Below are positions 48,950-58,931 of a DNA stretch of 64,000 nucleotides, in pieces. This stretch comes from Pseudomonas sp. NFACC02 (lineage in GTDB: Bacteria; Pseudomonadota; Gammaproteobacteria; Pseudomonadales; Pseudomonadaceae). The position numbers and the translations under genes were made by a program. Positions within the stretch are counted from its first letter, which is position 1. Each line of letters opens with the position of its first letter. The stretch spans positions 62,001-126,000 of the forward strand of contig NZ_FOEO01000015.1 of assembly GCF_900110765.1 (NCBI RefSeq), in the 5' to 3' direction. The notes under the pieces were generated by a model. That model did not search any database, was not told the DNA's origin, and worked only from the letters and a program-made list of their open reading frames with translations.

Positions 48950-50470
48950 ATGGGCATCAAAGGTTTCGCCTGCAGTATTGCGCTGATGGGCCTCATCAGC
49001 AGTTTTCCGGCTCATGCCGGTAAAGCCAACGACACCCTGATTTACGCTTCCGACAGCGAGCCTGAAAACATCAGCCCCTATCACAACGATTTGCGCGAAG
49101 GAGTGATTCTCGGCCGGCTGATCTGGGACAACCTGATCTACCGCGATCCCGACAGCGGCGAATACAAACCGATGCTGGCCACCCGTTGGACACAGGTCGA
49201 CGACACCACCATCGACTTTGAGCTGCGCAAAGGCGTCAAATTTCACAACGGCGACGCCTTCACCGCCGACGACGTGGTGTTCACCCTCAACTACGTGGTG
49301 TCGCCCGAAGCGAAAGTCGTTGCCGTGCAAAACGTGGACTGGATCAAGAGCGCCGAAAAGACCGGTGACTACAGCGTCCGCCTGCATTTGAAGAAGCCTT
49401 TCCCTCCGGCACTGGAATACCTGTCCAATGCCGTCCCGATATTCCCCAAGCAGTACTTCGAGAAGGTCGGCCTGGCCGAATTCAGTCGCAAGCCTATTGG
49501 TACCGGGCCGTATAAAGCCGTGTCGGTGGTGGCTGGTGAAGGCGTGACGATGGAGATCAACAAGGACTACTTTCCGGACAGCCCACAAGGCAAGCCCCAT
49601 ATCGGCCACCTCAGGTTCCGGGTGATCCCGGATGCAGAAACCCGCCTGGCCGAGTTGATGACCGGTGGTGTCGACTGGATCTGGCGCGTGACCCCGGATC
49701 AGGCGGTTGACCTCAAAGGCATGCCGAACCTGACCGTGACCAGCGGCGAAACCATGCGCATCGGCTTCCTGATTCTTGATGCTCGTGGGACCTCCACGGA
49801 AAACTCGCCGATGAAGAACCTCAAGGTGCGTCAGGCCATCAACTATGCGATCAACCGCAGTGCGCTGGCCACGCAACTGGTCGGTGGCGAAGCCAAACCC
49901 TTGCAGGTGGCGTGTTATCCAGGCCAGTTTGGCTGCGATACCACCGCGGCCACGGTCTACAACTATGACCCGGCCAAGGCCAAGGCACTGCTCGCCGAAG
50001 CCGGTTACCCCAATGGTTTCGAGACGGAAATCTTCGCTTATCGCGACCGTGACTACGTCGAAGCCATCATCGGCAACCTGCGCGCGGTGGGCATCAATGC
50101 CAAGCTGCGCTACTTGAAGTACGCCGCCCTGCGCGATCAGCAACGTGCCGGCAAGGTGCCGATTTCGTTTCAGGCCTGGGGCTCGTTCTCGATCCTCGAC
50201 ACCTCGGCATCGGCCGGCACCTGGTTCAAGGGCAATCCGGACGACAACATCAAAGATCCACAAGTCCAGGGCTGGTTACAGACCGCCGATAACGCCCTCG
50301 ACCCGCAAATCCGCAAGGACAACTACCGCAAGGCGTTGCAGCGCATCAGCGAACAGGCGTACTGGGCGCCGCTGTTCAACTACTCGATGAACTACGCCTA
50401 CTCCTCCGAACTCGCGTTCACGCCGTACCCGGATGAGCTGCCGCGTTTCGTTCAGTCCAGCTGGAAATAA
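48950..50470 (+). CDS. ABC transporter periplasmic peptide-binding protein (family 5)
   Basis: 506 residues. A signal peptide (MGIKGFACSIALMGLISSFPAHA, cut before about residue 24) precedes a DppA/OppA-type binding domain: NDTLIYASDSEPENISPYHND, the SBP_bac_5 signature FELRKGVKFHNGDAFTADDVVFTLNYV, RKPIGTGPYK and KVRQAINYAINRSALA. It captures a di-/oligopeptide or peptide-like amide in the periplasm. GGAG lies 8 bp before the start. It is first in an operon of two permeases, two ATPases and two M20 peptidases, which suggests uptake followed by hydrolysis. Confidence 0.93.
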   Translation: MGIKGFACSIALMGLISSFPAHAGKANDTLIYASDSEPENISPYHNDLREGVILGRLIWDNLIYRDPDSGEYKPMLATRWTQVDDTTIDFELRKGVKFHNGDAFTADDVVFTLNYVVSPEAKVVAVQNVDWIKSAEKTGDYSVRLHLKKPFPPALEYLSNAVPIFPKQYFEKVGLAEFSRKPIGTGPYKAVSVVAGEGVTMEINKDYFPDSPQGKPHIGHLRFRVIPDAETRLAELMTGGVDWIWRVTPDQAVDLKGMPNLTVTSGETMRIGFLILDARGTSTENSPMKNLKVRQAINYAINRSALATQLVGGEAKPLQVACYPGQFGCDTTAATVYNYDPAKAKALLAEAGYPNGFETEIFAYRDRDYVEAIIGNLRAVGINAKLRYLKYAALRDQQRAGKVPISFQAWGSFSILDTSASAGTWFKGNPDDNIKDPQVQGWLQTADNALDPQIRKDNYRKALQRISEQAYWAPLFNYSMNYAYSSELAFTPYPDELPRFVQSSWK

Positions 50471-50575
50471 TCCGCGACCGGACGGATTGACCGAGAGGTG
50501 CCGTGGCGAGCGGACTCACCCTCACCACGGACACGTCCTCACACCTGCCATCCATTGGATACGAGGAAACTTGCC

Positions 50576-51493
50576 ATGCTTGGATTCCTTCTGCGCCGTC
50601 TGGGCATCGCGATTTGCGTTGCGATTACCGTGTCGGTGATCAGTTTTTCTCTTTTGCATCTGTCCGGCGACCTGGCCACGGCCATCGGCGGACCGGAAGC
50701 CAGTAGCGAACAGATCGAACAGATCCGCGTGCAATACGGCTTGAACAAACCGCTACCGACCCAGTACTTCAACTGGCTGGGCGATTTGCTGCGGCTGGAC
50801 CTGGGCAACTCTTTTTTCTTTCAGGAGTCGGTCTACAACCTCGTCGCCAGCCGCTTGCCGATTACCCTCGGATTGGGTGCCATGGCGCTGGCTATCGCGT
50901 TGCTGGTGGCGATTCCACTGGGCGTGCTGGCGGCGGTCAAACGCGACACCTGGGTTGACCGACTGGCCTTGAGCGTTGCGGTGCTGGGTCAGGCAATGCC
51001 AAGTTTCTGGTTCGCGCTGATGTTGATCGTGGTGTTTGCGGTGACGCTCAAGTGGCTGCCGGTGTCCGGCAACTCAACCCTGCTGCACTTCGTCATGCCG
51101 GCCATTGCCTTGGGCTACTACGCGACGCCGGCCATCATGCGTCTGACCCGCGCCGGCATGCTTGATGTGCTCAGTTCCGATTACATCCGCACCGCTCGCG
51201 CCAAGGGCCTGCGCCCTGCCCGCGTGTTGTTCAAGCACGCACTGCGCAACGCCTTGATTCCGGTCGTCGCGCTGGCGGCGGTGGAGTTCGGCTTCATGCT
51301 CGGCGGTTCGGTGGTGATCGAAACCGTGTTCTCCCTGCAAGGCATCGGACAACTCGCCTGGGACGCCATCGCCCGTGACGACTTTCCGGTGGTACAGGCC
51401 GTGGTCCTGCTGATTGCGGTGATCTACATCATCCTCACCTTGCTGGCCGACGTGCTCAACGCATTGCTCGACCCGCGCATTCGCGTGCGCTAG
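50576..51493 (+). CDS. ABC transporter permease (DppB-like)
   Basis: 305 residues with six membrane segments. The start MLGFLLRRLGIAICVAITVSVISFSLLHLSGD is typical of DppB. The cytoplasmic EAA loop reads LDVLSSDYIRTARAKGLRPARVLFKHALRNALIPV. The end LADVLNALLDPRIRVR is conserved. It forms the channel with the next gene product in the inner membrane. The start ATG 50576 follows GAGG; an upstream frame to 50498 lies in the intergenic stretch. Confidence 0.94.
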   Translation: MLGFLLRRLGIAICVAITVSVISFSLLHLSGDLATAIGGPEASSEQIEQIRVQYGLNKPLPTQYFNWLGDLLRLDLGNSFFFQESVYNLVASRLPITLGLGAMALAIALLVAIPLGVLAAVKRDTWVDRLALSVAVLGQAMPSFWFALMLIVVFAVTLKWLPVSGNSTLLHFVMPAIALGYYATPAIMRLTRAGMLDVLSSDYIRTARAKGLRPARVLFKHALRNALIPVVALAAVEFGFMLGGSVVIETVFSLQGIGQLAWDAIARDDFPVVQAVVLLIAVIYIILTLLADVLNALLDPRIRVR

Positions 51494-51502
51494 GAGGCTT
51501 AC

Positions 51503-52405
51503 ATGAGCACCCCCACGACCCTCGCGATCAATGACTACCTGCCACCCCCGAGCAGCCTGAGCCGAGTACTTGGCAAGAGCTTTCGTCACCGTGGGTTCGC
51601 CATCGGCGCGGCGTTGTTGCTGATCATCTTCGTTGGTGCACTGTTCGCGCCGTGGCTGGCGCCTTACGACCCTTATGCGCAAGACGTGATGCTGCGCATG
51701 AAACCGCCGGTATGGATGGCCCACGGCACCTGGGAATACGTCCTCGGCACCGACAAGCTGGGCCGCGACTACTTGTCACGACTGCTCTACGGCGCACGCA
51801 TTTCGCTGTTCATCGGCATTGCGGCGGCGATGATTTCCGGCTTCATCGGCACCGTCATGGGGCTGTTGGCGGGTTACTACGGGGGCAAGGTCGATGCGTT
51901 TATCAGCTACCTGATCACCACCCGACTGGCGATGCCGGTCGTAATGGTCGCACTGGCATCGGCCTCACTGATGGGCGGCTCACTGAAAGTGGTCATCGTG
52001 CTGCTCGGCTGCCTGTTATGGGATCGCTTCGCGGTGGTCGTCAGGGCTTCGGTGCAACAGATTCGCGACGCTGAATACGTGGCGTCAGCCCAGGCGCTTG
52101 GCTGCTCGACCCTGCGCATTCTGGTCAGTGAAATCCTGCCCAATCTGGTCGGCCCGCTGATCGTTGTCGCGACGCTGGAAATGGCCCACGCGATCCTCCT
52201 GGAGTCGGCACTGTCGTTCCTCGGGGTTGGCGTGCAGCCGCCGACGCCATCCTGGGGTTTGATGATCGCTGAAGGCAAACCCTACATGTTCTTTTCCCCA
52301 TGGGTCATCGCCATTCCTGGCGTCGCCCTGATGATTCTGGTGCTGGGCATCAACCTGGTCGGCGATGGTCTGCGCGATCTGATCCTGCCTGACGGCCGCA
52401 ACTGA
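51503..52405 (+). CDS. ABC transporter permease (DppC-like)
   Basis: 300 residues. A cytoplasmic N-terminus precedes the membrane domain: the DppC-type opening APWLAPYDPYAQD, LGTDKLGRDYLSRLLYGARISLFIG, the EAA loop RDAEYVASAQALGCSTLRILVSEILPNLVGPLIV, and the end LVLGINLVGDGLRDLILPDGRN. It pairs with the DppB-like permease 9 bp upstream. AGGAGG lies directly before the start. Confidence 0.94.
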   Translation: MSTPTTLAINDYLPPPSSLSRVLGKSFRHRGFAIGAALLLIIFVGALFAPWLAPYDPYAQDVMLRMKPPVWMAHGTWEYVLGTDKLGRDYLSRLLYGARISLFIGIAAAMISGFIGTVMGLLAGYYGGKVDAFISYLITTRLAMPVVMVALASASLMGGSLKVVIVLLGCLLWDRFAVVVRASVQQIRDAEYVASAQALGCSTLRILVSEILPNLVGPLIVVATLEMAHAILLESALSFLGVGVQPPTPSWGLMIAEGKPYMFFSPWVIAIPGVALMILVLGINLVGDGLRDLILPDGRN

Positions 52406-52455
52406 TAGACGACCGTCACTAATAGACCGCCGTAACTGATAGAGGGCACCGAATC

Positions 52456-53472
52456 ATGGCACTACTCCATGTGGAAAACCTGCGCGTGGACATCCCCATG
52501 GGCAACAGCCCGACGCCGGATGACATGCTGCATGCCGTGCGTGGTCTGGATTTTGAAGTCGAGCGCGGTGAAATGCTGTGCATCGTCGGCGAGTCCGGCT
52601 GCGGTAAATCCCTGACCTCGCTGGCGCTGATTGACCTGTTGCCACGCCAGGCCAAACGCACCGCGTCCCGGCTGACGCTGGACGGTATCGACATGCTGAG
52701 CCAGAGCGAACGGCGCATGTGCGACTTGCGCGGCAACCGCCTGGCGATGATCTTCCAGGAACCGATGACCTCGCTGAACCCGGCCTACAGCATTGGCGAT
52801 CAGCTCAGCGAAGTGCTGACTCAGCATCGCAAGGTGTCGCGCAAGGAGGCGCTGGCTCGCGCCGCGCAGATGCTGGAGAAAGTCGGCATCAGCAACGCTA
52901 CCGAGCGCTTGCGTCAGTATCCGCATCAGCTGTCTGGCGGTTTGCGCCAGCGGGTGATCATCGCCATGGCGTTGATGTGCGAGCCGGACCTGATCATCGC
53001 TGATGAGCCAACCACGGCGCTGGACGTGACCATTCAAGCGCAGATCCTGCGCTTGATCCGCGACATTCAGAAAGAACTCGGCCTGGCCGTGATCTTCATC
53101 ACCCACGACCTTGGGCTAGTGGCCCGGATCGCCGATCGGGTCGCCGTGATGTATGCCGGGGAAATCGTCGAAACCGCCCCTGCCCTGCAACTGTTCGAGA
53201 GCCCGCAGCATCCGTACACCCGTGGTCTGCTGGCCAGTATTCCAATCCCTGGTCGGACCCGACCGGGTGAGGCGCTGGGTTCGATTCCAGGCCTGGTGCC
53301 GAGCCTGGTGGGTGAACAGCAAGGGTGTGCGTTCCGCAATCGGTGCAGTCAGGCGATACCGGCCTGCGCGCAACACGTTCCCGAAGTCGAACAGGGCGGA
53401 CACAGGACACGCTGCCTTTTCGCCGCACCAGACCGGGCGCCGATTCGCCTTCCAGAGAGTGTACGGTCATGA
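52456..53472 (+). CDS. ABC transporter ATP-binding protein (DppD/OppD-like)
   Basis: 338 residues. Walker [18 protein letters not shown]-loop [22 protein letters not shown] signature [17 protein letters not shown], Walker [21 protein letters not shown] and H-loop [22 protein letters not shown]. The C-terminal oligopeptide extension has the Cys cluster [14 protein letters not shown]...HRTRC typical of an Fe-S site in this subfamily. It powers uptake with the second ATPase, whose ATG overlaps its stop (ATGA). Confidence 0.95.
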   Translation: MALLHVENLRVDIPMGNSPTPDDMLHAVRGLDFEVERGEMLCIVGESGCGKSLTSLALIDLLPRQAKRTASRLTLDGIDMLSQSERRMCDLRGNRLAMIFQEPMTSLNPAYSIGDQLSEVLTQHRKVSRKEALARAAQMLEKVGISNATERLRQYPHQLSGGLRQRVIIAMALMCEPDLIIADEPTTALDVTIQAQILRLIRDIQKELGLAVIFITHDLGLVARIADRVAVMYAGEIVETAPALQLFESPQHPYTRGLLASIPIPGRTRPGEALGSIPGLVPSLVGEQQGCAFRNRCSQAIPACAQHVPEVEQGGHRTRCLFAAPDRAPIRLPESVRS

Positions 53473-54458
53473 AAAAAGACATCGCTTTGGAGCTGTGTGA
53501 TATCCGTCGCGAGTTTCGGATCAACAAGGGCTTTTTCAAACCCGCCGCCACACTGAAAGCCGTGGATGGCGTTTCCCTGCGCCTGATGCGTGGCGAGACC
53601 CTGGGGCTGGTAGGCGAGTCCGGTTGCGGGAAAAGCACCCTGGCAAAAATGCTGCTCGGTCTGTTGCCGCCAACCAGCGGCGATGTGCTGGTCAATGGCA
53701 AACATCTGGCGGCGACGGATCGTAGGGAAATGTCCCGGCACATTCAGCCAATATTCCAGGACCCGTACTCCTCGCTGAACCCACGCAAGACGCTGCGTGA
53801 AATCGTTACCCTGCCGCTGATCGTGCATGACATAGGCAGCACCGCCGAGCGGCGCAAGAAGACCGAAGAGATGCTCGATGTGGTCGGCCTGCCCAAACGG
53901 GTCATCGACAGCTATCCGAGCCAACTGTCCGGCGGCCAGCGGCAACGGGTGGCCATTGCCCGGGCGTTGATCATGCGCCCTGACGTGTTGATCTGCGACG
54001 AACCCACCTCGGCGCTGGACGTTTCGGTGCAGGCGCAGATTCTCAACCTGCTGCAAGACCTCAAGCGCGAATTCGGCCTGACCTACCTGCTGATCAGTCA
54101 TAACCTGGCCGTCATTGAACACCTCGCCGACCGGGTCGCGGTGATGTACCTGGGGCGCATCGTCGAGGAACGCACCCGCGAGTCGTTGTTCGCCAAACCC
54201 GGCCACCCCTATACCCGCGCCTTGCTGGATTCGGTGCTTACGCCCGATCCACGCCTGGGCATTCCCGACATCGGCCTGCACGGCACCTTCCCCAATCCGA
54301 TGTCACCGCCGTCCGGTTGCGCCTTCCATCCGCGCTGTCCGGACTGCTTCGCTCCCTGCAAAACGGCTTACCCGGCCAATGGTCCGCTTATCGGCGGCAA
54401 CGTGCGTTGCCACCTTCACGACAATCCTGCCCAAACACTGGAGCTTGTCCACTCATGA
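53469..54458 (+). CDS. ABC transporter ATP-binding protein (DppF/OppF-like)
   Basis: 329 residues from the ATG at 53469, coupled by ATGA to the previous gene; the longer frame from 53325 is in that gene. Walker [19 protein letters not shown]-loop [18 protein letters not shown], signature [17 protein letters not shown], Walker [21 protein letters not shown]-loop [22 protein letters not shown]. The C-terminus has the Cys cluster [15 protein letters not shown]...VRCHLH. It forms the heterodimeric motor with the DppD-like subunit. Confidence 0.95.
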   Translation: MKKDIALELCDIRREFRINKGFFKPAATLKAVDGVSLRLMRGETLGLVGESGCGKSTLAKMLLGLLPPTSGDVLVNGKHLAATDRREMSRHIQPIFQDPYSSLNPRKTLREIVTLPLIVHDIGSTAERRKKTEEMLDVVGLPKRVIDSYPSQLSGGQRQRVAIARALIMRPDVLICDEPTSALDVSVQAQILNLLQDLKREFGLTYLLISHNLAVIEHLADRVAVMYLGRIVEERTRESLFAKPGHPYTRALLDSVLTPDPRLGIPDIGLHGTFPNPMSPPSGCAFHPRCPDCFAPCKTAYPANGPLIGGNVRCHLHDNPAQTLELVHS

Positions 54459-55879
54459 GTCGTTCACTGGCCATCAGCAACACCACCGAGCAGTTTGACA
54501 ACGGCGCATTCTTCAATCTGCTCGAACGTAGCGTCGCCTTGCACACCGAAAGCCAGGCAACGGACAGCCAGCCCGAGTTGCATCGCTACCTCAATGACTT
54601 CATCACCCCGCATGTCGAGGCGATGGGCTTCAGCGTCAAGATCTATGACAACCCGGTGGCAGGGCGCGGCCCCTTCATGATCGCCACACGCATTGAACAT
54701 CCAGAACTGCCAACCGTGCTCAGCTACGGCCACGGTGATGTGGTGCGGGGCTATGAAGCGCAGTGGCGTGAGGGCCTTTCGCCGTGGCAAGTCACTGTCG
54801 AAGGTGATCGCTGGTATGGCCGCGGCACGGCGGATAACAAAGGCCAGCACCTGATCAACCTGACCGCGCTGGAACAAACGCTCAAGGCTCGCGACGGCAA
54901 GCTGGGCTTCAACGTCAAACTGCTGCTGGAAATGGGTGAAGAAGAAGGCTCGCCAGGCTTGAGTGCATTCTGTGCCGCGCACAGTAAAGAGCTCGCAGCG
55001 GATATCTTCATCGCCTCGGACGGACCGCGCCTGGCGGCATCACGACCGACGATTTTTCTTGGCTCACGTGGGGTGTTCAACTTCGAGCTGGTGGTCAATT
55101 TGCGCGAAGGCGCTCATCACTCCGGTAACTGGGGCGGGTTGCTGGCTAACCCTGGCATCATTCTGGCCAATGCCATCGCAAGCATGGTCGATGAACACGG
55201 GCGGGTGAAAGTTGCGGGCCTGATGCCCGAGACACTGCCGGAGCCGGTTCGGCAGGCACTGGCCGATATTGAGGTCGGTGGTGGACCGGGCGATCCGGAA
55301 ATCGACGCCAACTGGGGTAATCCGGAGCTCTCGCTGAGCGAAAAGGTGTTCGGCTGGAACACCCTCGACGTCATCGCCTTCAAGACCGGCAACCCGGATG
55401 CCCCCGTGCATGCGATCCCCGGTAAGGCCAACGCCCACTGCCATATCCGCTTCGTGGTGAACAGCGACTACACGACCTTTATTCCCGCTGTGCGCACCCA
55501 CCTGGATGCTCATGGTTTCAGCAATGTCGAGGTCAGGCAAAGCCGCATCGATGTGATGCATGCCACTCGACTGGACCCGCAAAGCCCATGGGTCAACTGG
55601 GCGCTCAGCTCCCTGGCACAGACCACCGGCAAAAAACCTGCGCTGCTGCCAAACCTCGGTGGTTCGCTGCCCAACGATGTGTTCGCGGACGTGCTCGGCC
55701 TGCCGACATTGTGGGTGCCGCACTCCTACCCGGCATGCTCACAACATGCGCCGAACGAGCACTTGCTGGCACCGGTGGTCAAGGAAAGCCTGCAAATCAT
55801 GGCCGGGCTATTCTGGGACCTGGGCAACGACGCGGCACGCCTGACTCAAGAACATCAGTTGCGGGAGATGGCGCAATGA
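54455..55879 (+). CDS. M20-family metallopeptidase (dipeptidase-like)
   Basis: 474 residues from ATG 54455, which overlaps the ATPase stop (ATGA). Metal and catalytic motifs of M20: SYGHGDVV, the GRGTADNKGQHLINL segment with the bridging Asp, LEMGEEEGSPGL with catalytic and ligand Glu, FIASDGPR and a late His near LWVPHSYPACSQHAPNEH. A lid domain lies in the middle (about 180-340). It probably hydrolyses the imported peptide or an N-acyl amino acid in the cytosol. No signal peptide is present. Confidence 0.9.
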   Translation: MSRSLAISNTTEQFDNGAFFNLLERSVALHTESQATDSQPELHRYLNDFITPHVEAMGFSVKIYDNPVAGRGPFMIATRIEHPELPTVLSYGHGDVVRGYEAQWREGLSPWQVTVEGDRWYGRGTADNKGQHLINLTALEQTLKARDGKLGFNVKLLLEMGEEEGSPGLSAFCAAHSKELAADIFIASDGPRLAASRPTIFLGSRGVFNFELVVNLREGAHHSGNWGGLLANPGIILANAIASMVDEHGRVKVAGLMPETLPEPVRQALADIEVGGGPGDPEIDANWGNPELSLSEKVFGWNTLDVIAFKTGNPDAPVHAIPGKANAHCHIRFVVNSDYTTFIPAVRTHLDAHGFSNVEVRQSRIDVMHATRLDPQSPWVNWALSSLAQTTGKKPALLPNLGGSLPNDVFADVLGLPTLWVPHSYPACSQHAPNEHLLAPVVKESLQIMAGLFWDLGNDAARLTQEHQLREMAQ

Positions 55880-57030
55880 GCACAACGCCACAACAGGCGC
55901 TGGACTGGCTTGCCGACCAGCGCCAAGCCATGGAAACGCTGCTGCAGCGTATCGTCGACACCGACTCCAACAGCTATGACAAGGTGGGCGTCGACGCTGT
56001 GGGCGCGTTGCTCGCAGCTGAACTGGAAGCCGACGGCATCCTGGTCAAGCGCATGCCGGTCGATGGTTTTGGCGACGTGATAGTCGCCGAAGTGCCAGGC
56101 GCAACTGGGAAGCCGGTGCTGTTGCTGGGCCATCGCGACACGGTGTTCCCCAAGGGCACCACCACGACTCGCGGCTACAGCCGCGACGCCAACCTCGCCT
56201 ATGGCCCGGGCGTCGCCGACATGAAAGGCGGCTTGGTGCTTAACTGCTTCGCCCTAAAGGCACTCAAGCGCGCCGGGCAGTTGCCCTATCCGGTGCAGGT
56301 TCTGTACACCGGTGACGAAGAAATCGGCTCCGGCAGCGCCAGACCCCATATCGAAAACGCAGCCAGTGCCGCCCGCGCCGTGCTCAATACCGAACCCGGC
56401 CGGGCCAGCGGTAACGTGGTCAGCGCGCGCAAAGGCGGTGCCACGCTAATCATCGAAGTCAGCGGCCGCGCGGCGCATGCCGGGGTCAACCATGCCGACG
56501 GCGCCAGCGCTATCGAGGCCCTGGCACGCAAGATCGTCAAGCTCCATGCCTTGACCGATTACCCGGCAGGCATCACCACTAACGTTGGCCTGATATCCGG
56601 TGGCACGTCCAGCAACACCGTCGCGCCCAGCGCCTCCGCCCGGCTGGATGTGCGCTTCATCGAACTCGAGCACTGGGATCGAATCTTTACCGCAATCCAG
56701 GCCATCGTCGCAGAAGAAGAACTGACCGGCACCCACGCCATCCTCAAGGAAGCGACCACTTTTCTGCCGATGGAAGCCCGTCACAGCGAACGGCTGCTGC
56801 GCATCTACCAACAAAAAGCGCTGGCGCTGGGTTTCAGTGTCGAAGGTGAATTCACCGGCGGTTGCGCCGACTCCGGATTCACCGCCAGCCTGGGCATTCC
56901 AACGCTGTGTGGCCTCGGACCGGTCGGTGGCAAAGTCCACACTGATCGTGAATATCTGGAACTGGACACGCTGGTGCCTCGCGCGCAGGCCTTGGTGGCG
57001 ACCATTCTGGCCGTCGGCGACAGCAGTTGA
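55876..57030 (+). CDS. M20-family metallopeptidase, glutamate carboxypeptidase (CPG2)-like
   Basis: 384 residues from ATG 55876, coupled by ATGA to the previous peptidase. The motifs are LLLGHRDTVFPKGTT, YGPGVADMKGGLVLNCFAL, YTGDEEIGSGSARP, LNTEPGRASGNVVSARKGG and a C-terminal GGKVHTDREYLELDTLVPRAQ that fits carboxypeptidase G2 relatives. Such enzymes release C-terminal glutamate or related residues. Unlike classical CPG2 it has no signal peptide, so it should act in the cytosol on imported substrate. Confidence 0.9.
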   Translation: MSTTPQQALDWLADQRQAMETLLQRIVDTDSNSYDKVGVDAVGALLAAELEADGILVKRMPVDGFGDVIVAEVPGATGKPVLLLGHRDTVFPKGTTTTRGYSRDANLAYGPGVADMKGGLVLNCFALKALKRAGQLPYPVQVLYTGDEEIGSGSARPHIENAASAARAVLNTEPGRASGNVVSARKGGATLIIEVSGRAAHAGVNHADGASAIEALARKIVKLHALTDYPAGITTNVGLISGGTSSNTVAPSASARLDVRFIELEHWDRIFTAIQAIVAEEELTGTHAILKEATTFLPMEARHSERLLRIYQQKALALGFSVEGEFTGGCADSGFTASLGIPTLCGLGPVGGKVHTDREYLELDTLVPRAQALVATILAVGDSS

Positions 57031-57111
57031 GGTCATGGAATCTTCAGGAATCGCCGGGACCAGGGTGTCCACGCCCTCACGCCCCAACAGGCGAACTGGC
57101 GAGGACGCTGG

Positions 57112-57576
57112 CTAGATGACGCCGCGCGCCTGCAGCACGCTTTTCGCCAGACGGCGGGTCGCCGAAAGCACGAGTTCCACCTGTTGATCCATCGCTGCGG
57201 TGGATGAGGCTATCGTATCCAGTTCGACGACGCGCAACGGGTGACCGTGCACGGACCCCAGCCAGGTCAAGCAGGGAAGTGTGCCGACTTCGACATCCAG
57301 TAAAAAACTGCCGTGGGAGACGGAACTCAACAGGTGGCTGGCATAACACGCGCCGATCTCGGCAGATTGCTCCGGGTTAGACCCGACCCGCAACCAGTCG
57401 GCCTTCAACGCCTCGGATTGCTTGATGGCCAGATAAGCCACCTGGTCCCAGTCATCTATCGCCATGTGCAGCTTGTCGATCATGTATTGGGGCAACGCGG
57501 CGCTGGTCACGATCACCACTCCGACATCCGCCGAAGGTTCCTTGATCCAGACTGCAGATTGCGATATCGCGTGCAT
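57112..57576 (-). CDS. Protein of unknown function
   Basis: 154 residues with GGGAG 7 bp before the ATG at 57576. The sequence is a compact alpha/beta pattern (VGVVIVTSAALPQYMIDKLHMAIDDWDQVAYLAIKQSEA, GSFLLDVEVGTLPCLTWLGSVHGHPLRVVELDTIASST) ending in a helix (VELVLSATRRLAKSVLQA). No signal peptide, membrane segment or known motif is evident. It stands alone between the peptide operon (convergent) and acdS. Confidence 0.65.
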   Translation of the reverse strand: MHAISQSAVWIKEPSADVGVVIVTSAALPQYMIDKLHMAIDDWDQVAYLAIKQSEALKADWLRVGSNPEQSAEIGACYASHLLSSVSHGSFLLDVEVGTLPCLTWLGSVHGHPLRVVELDTIASSTAAMDQQVELVLSATRRLAKSVLQARGVI

Positions 57577-57598
57577 GGCGGTACTCCCGGCGATTGGG

Positions 57599-57697
57599 TA
57601 GGAGCCGCTTGCTCCGGGCGGTGAGCCGACGATGTAACCGTGACATTCAACATCGAGGCCGAATAACCCACCGCTTCGTGAGCAAGCTCGCGTCTAC
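57599..57697. repeat. Degenerate REPIN upstream of the unknown gene
   Basis: TAGGAGCCGCTTGCTC on the left and GAGCAAGCTCGCGTCTA on the right are imperfect inverted REP cores, with secondary inverted blocks (GGGCGGTGAG / CCCACCGC) between them. Confidence 0.55.
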
Positions 57698-57713
57698 AGG
57701 TTGTTGGCGTTAA

Positions 57714-58730
57714 TCAGCCGTTGCGGAACAGGAAACTGTAGGCGTTCAGCGCAGGTGCTCCGCCCAGGTGTGCGTAAAGCACTTTCGAGCCTTCGGGGAA
57801 CTCGCCACGGCGGACCATTTCGATCATCCCGTGCATGGATTTGCCTTCATACACCGGGTCGGTCAACACACCTTCAAGGCTGCCGCACAGACGAATGGCT
57901 TCCAGCGTACCTTCGTTGGGCAAACCATATTCCGGGTAGGCGAAGCGTGTATCGAGCACCACGTCGTCTTCGGTGATCTCACGCCCCAACTCCACCAGCT
58001 CAGCGGTGTGCCGGGCGATACGCAGAATCTGTGCCTTGGTTTTCTCGGGCTTGGCCGAGGCATCAATGCCGATAACCTTTTTCGAACGGCCGTCCGCGGC
58101 GAAACCGACGACCATGCCGGCCTGGGTGCTGCCAGTGACGGAGCAGACCACGATGTAATCGAACGTGAACCCCAGTTGTTTTTCCTGCTCCCGCACTTCC
58201 TCGGCAAAGCCGACGAACCCGAGCCCGCCGTAGGGGTGTTCGGAACAACCCGCCGGTATCGGGAACGGCTTGCCACCCCGCTCCCTCACGTCGTCCATGG
58301 CCTTCTCCCAGCTGGGCCGAATACCGATGTCGAACCCGGCAGCGTCCAGTCGGACGTCCGCCCCCATGATGCGCGACATCTCGATATTGCCGACCCGGTC
58401 ATACACGGCGTCGGAGTAGTTCACCCAGTTTTCCTGCACCAGCACACATTTCATGCCGAGGTGGGCTGCGACAGCCGCGACCTGCCGGGTTTGGTTCGAC
58501 TGGATCCCGCCAATGGACACCAGGGTGTCGCAGCCCTGTTCGAGCGCCTCGGGGATCAGGTATTCGAGCTTGCGCGTCTTGTTGCCGCCGAAGGCCAGGC
58601 CACTGTTGCAGTCTTCACGCTTGGCATACAACTCGACCTTGCCGCCCAAGTGTTCGCTGAGGCGTTTCAAGGGCGTGATCGGAGAAGGACCGAAGGTCAG
58701 CGGATAACGTTTAAAGCGATTCAGGTTCAT
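57714..58730 (-). CDS. acdS: 1-aminocyclopropane-1-carboxylate (ACC) deaminase
   Basis: 338 residues, the standard AcdS length. The PLP lysine is Lys51 in [11 protein letters not shown], and Ser78/Asn79 lie in [14 protein letters not shown]. The two residues that separate true ACC deaminases from D-cysteine desulfhydrases are both of the deaminase type: Glu295 (VYEGKSMHG) and Leu322 ([10 protein letters not shown]). It splits ACC, the plant ethylene precursor, to 2-oxobutyrate and ammonia, so the strain may use root-exuded ACC and lower plant ethylene. AAGGAG precedes the ATG at 58730. It is divergent from an Lrp-type regulator. Confidence 0.96.
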   Translation of the reverse strand: MNLNRFKRYPLTFGPSPITPLKRLSEHLGGKVELYAKREDCNSGLAFGGNKTRKLEYLIPEALEQGCDTLVSIGGIQSNQTRQVAAVAAHLGMKCVLVQENWVNYSDAVYDRVGNIEMSRIMGADVRLDAAGFDIGIRPSWEKAMDDVRERGGKPFPIPAGCSEHPYGGLGFVGFAEEVREQEKQLGFTFDYIVVCSVTGSTQAGMVVGFAADGRSKKVIGIDASAKPEKTKAQILRIARHTAELVELGREITEDDVVLDTRFAYPEYGLPNEGTLEAIRLCGSLEGVLTDPVYEGKSMHGMIEMVRRGEFPEGSKVLYAHLGGAPALNAYSFLFRNG

Positions 58731-58931
58731 GACTCTGCTCCTTGTTTATCGGGATATCCAAGCGCCAGACCGAAAGGCAAAAAGGCTGCGTTTCAGGTTC
58801 TTTCAGAGGGGCCTCGATGCGTTCAATAGTAAGAACAAAGCCAAAAATATGTGTTGCAAGTTTCAACCCTTTAAAGAAATATTAATCACCACTCATGACT
58901 TCAAACATATTTTTATTGTGTAGAAACCAAT

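Noticed and set aside
48920..50263. A 447-codon minus-strand frame
   Set aside because: It is antisense to the peptide-binding protein gene, whose signal peptide and family motifs are clear.
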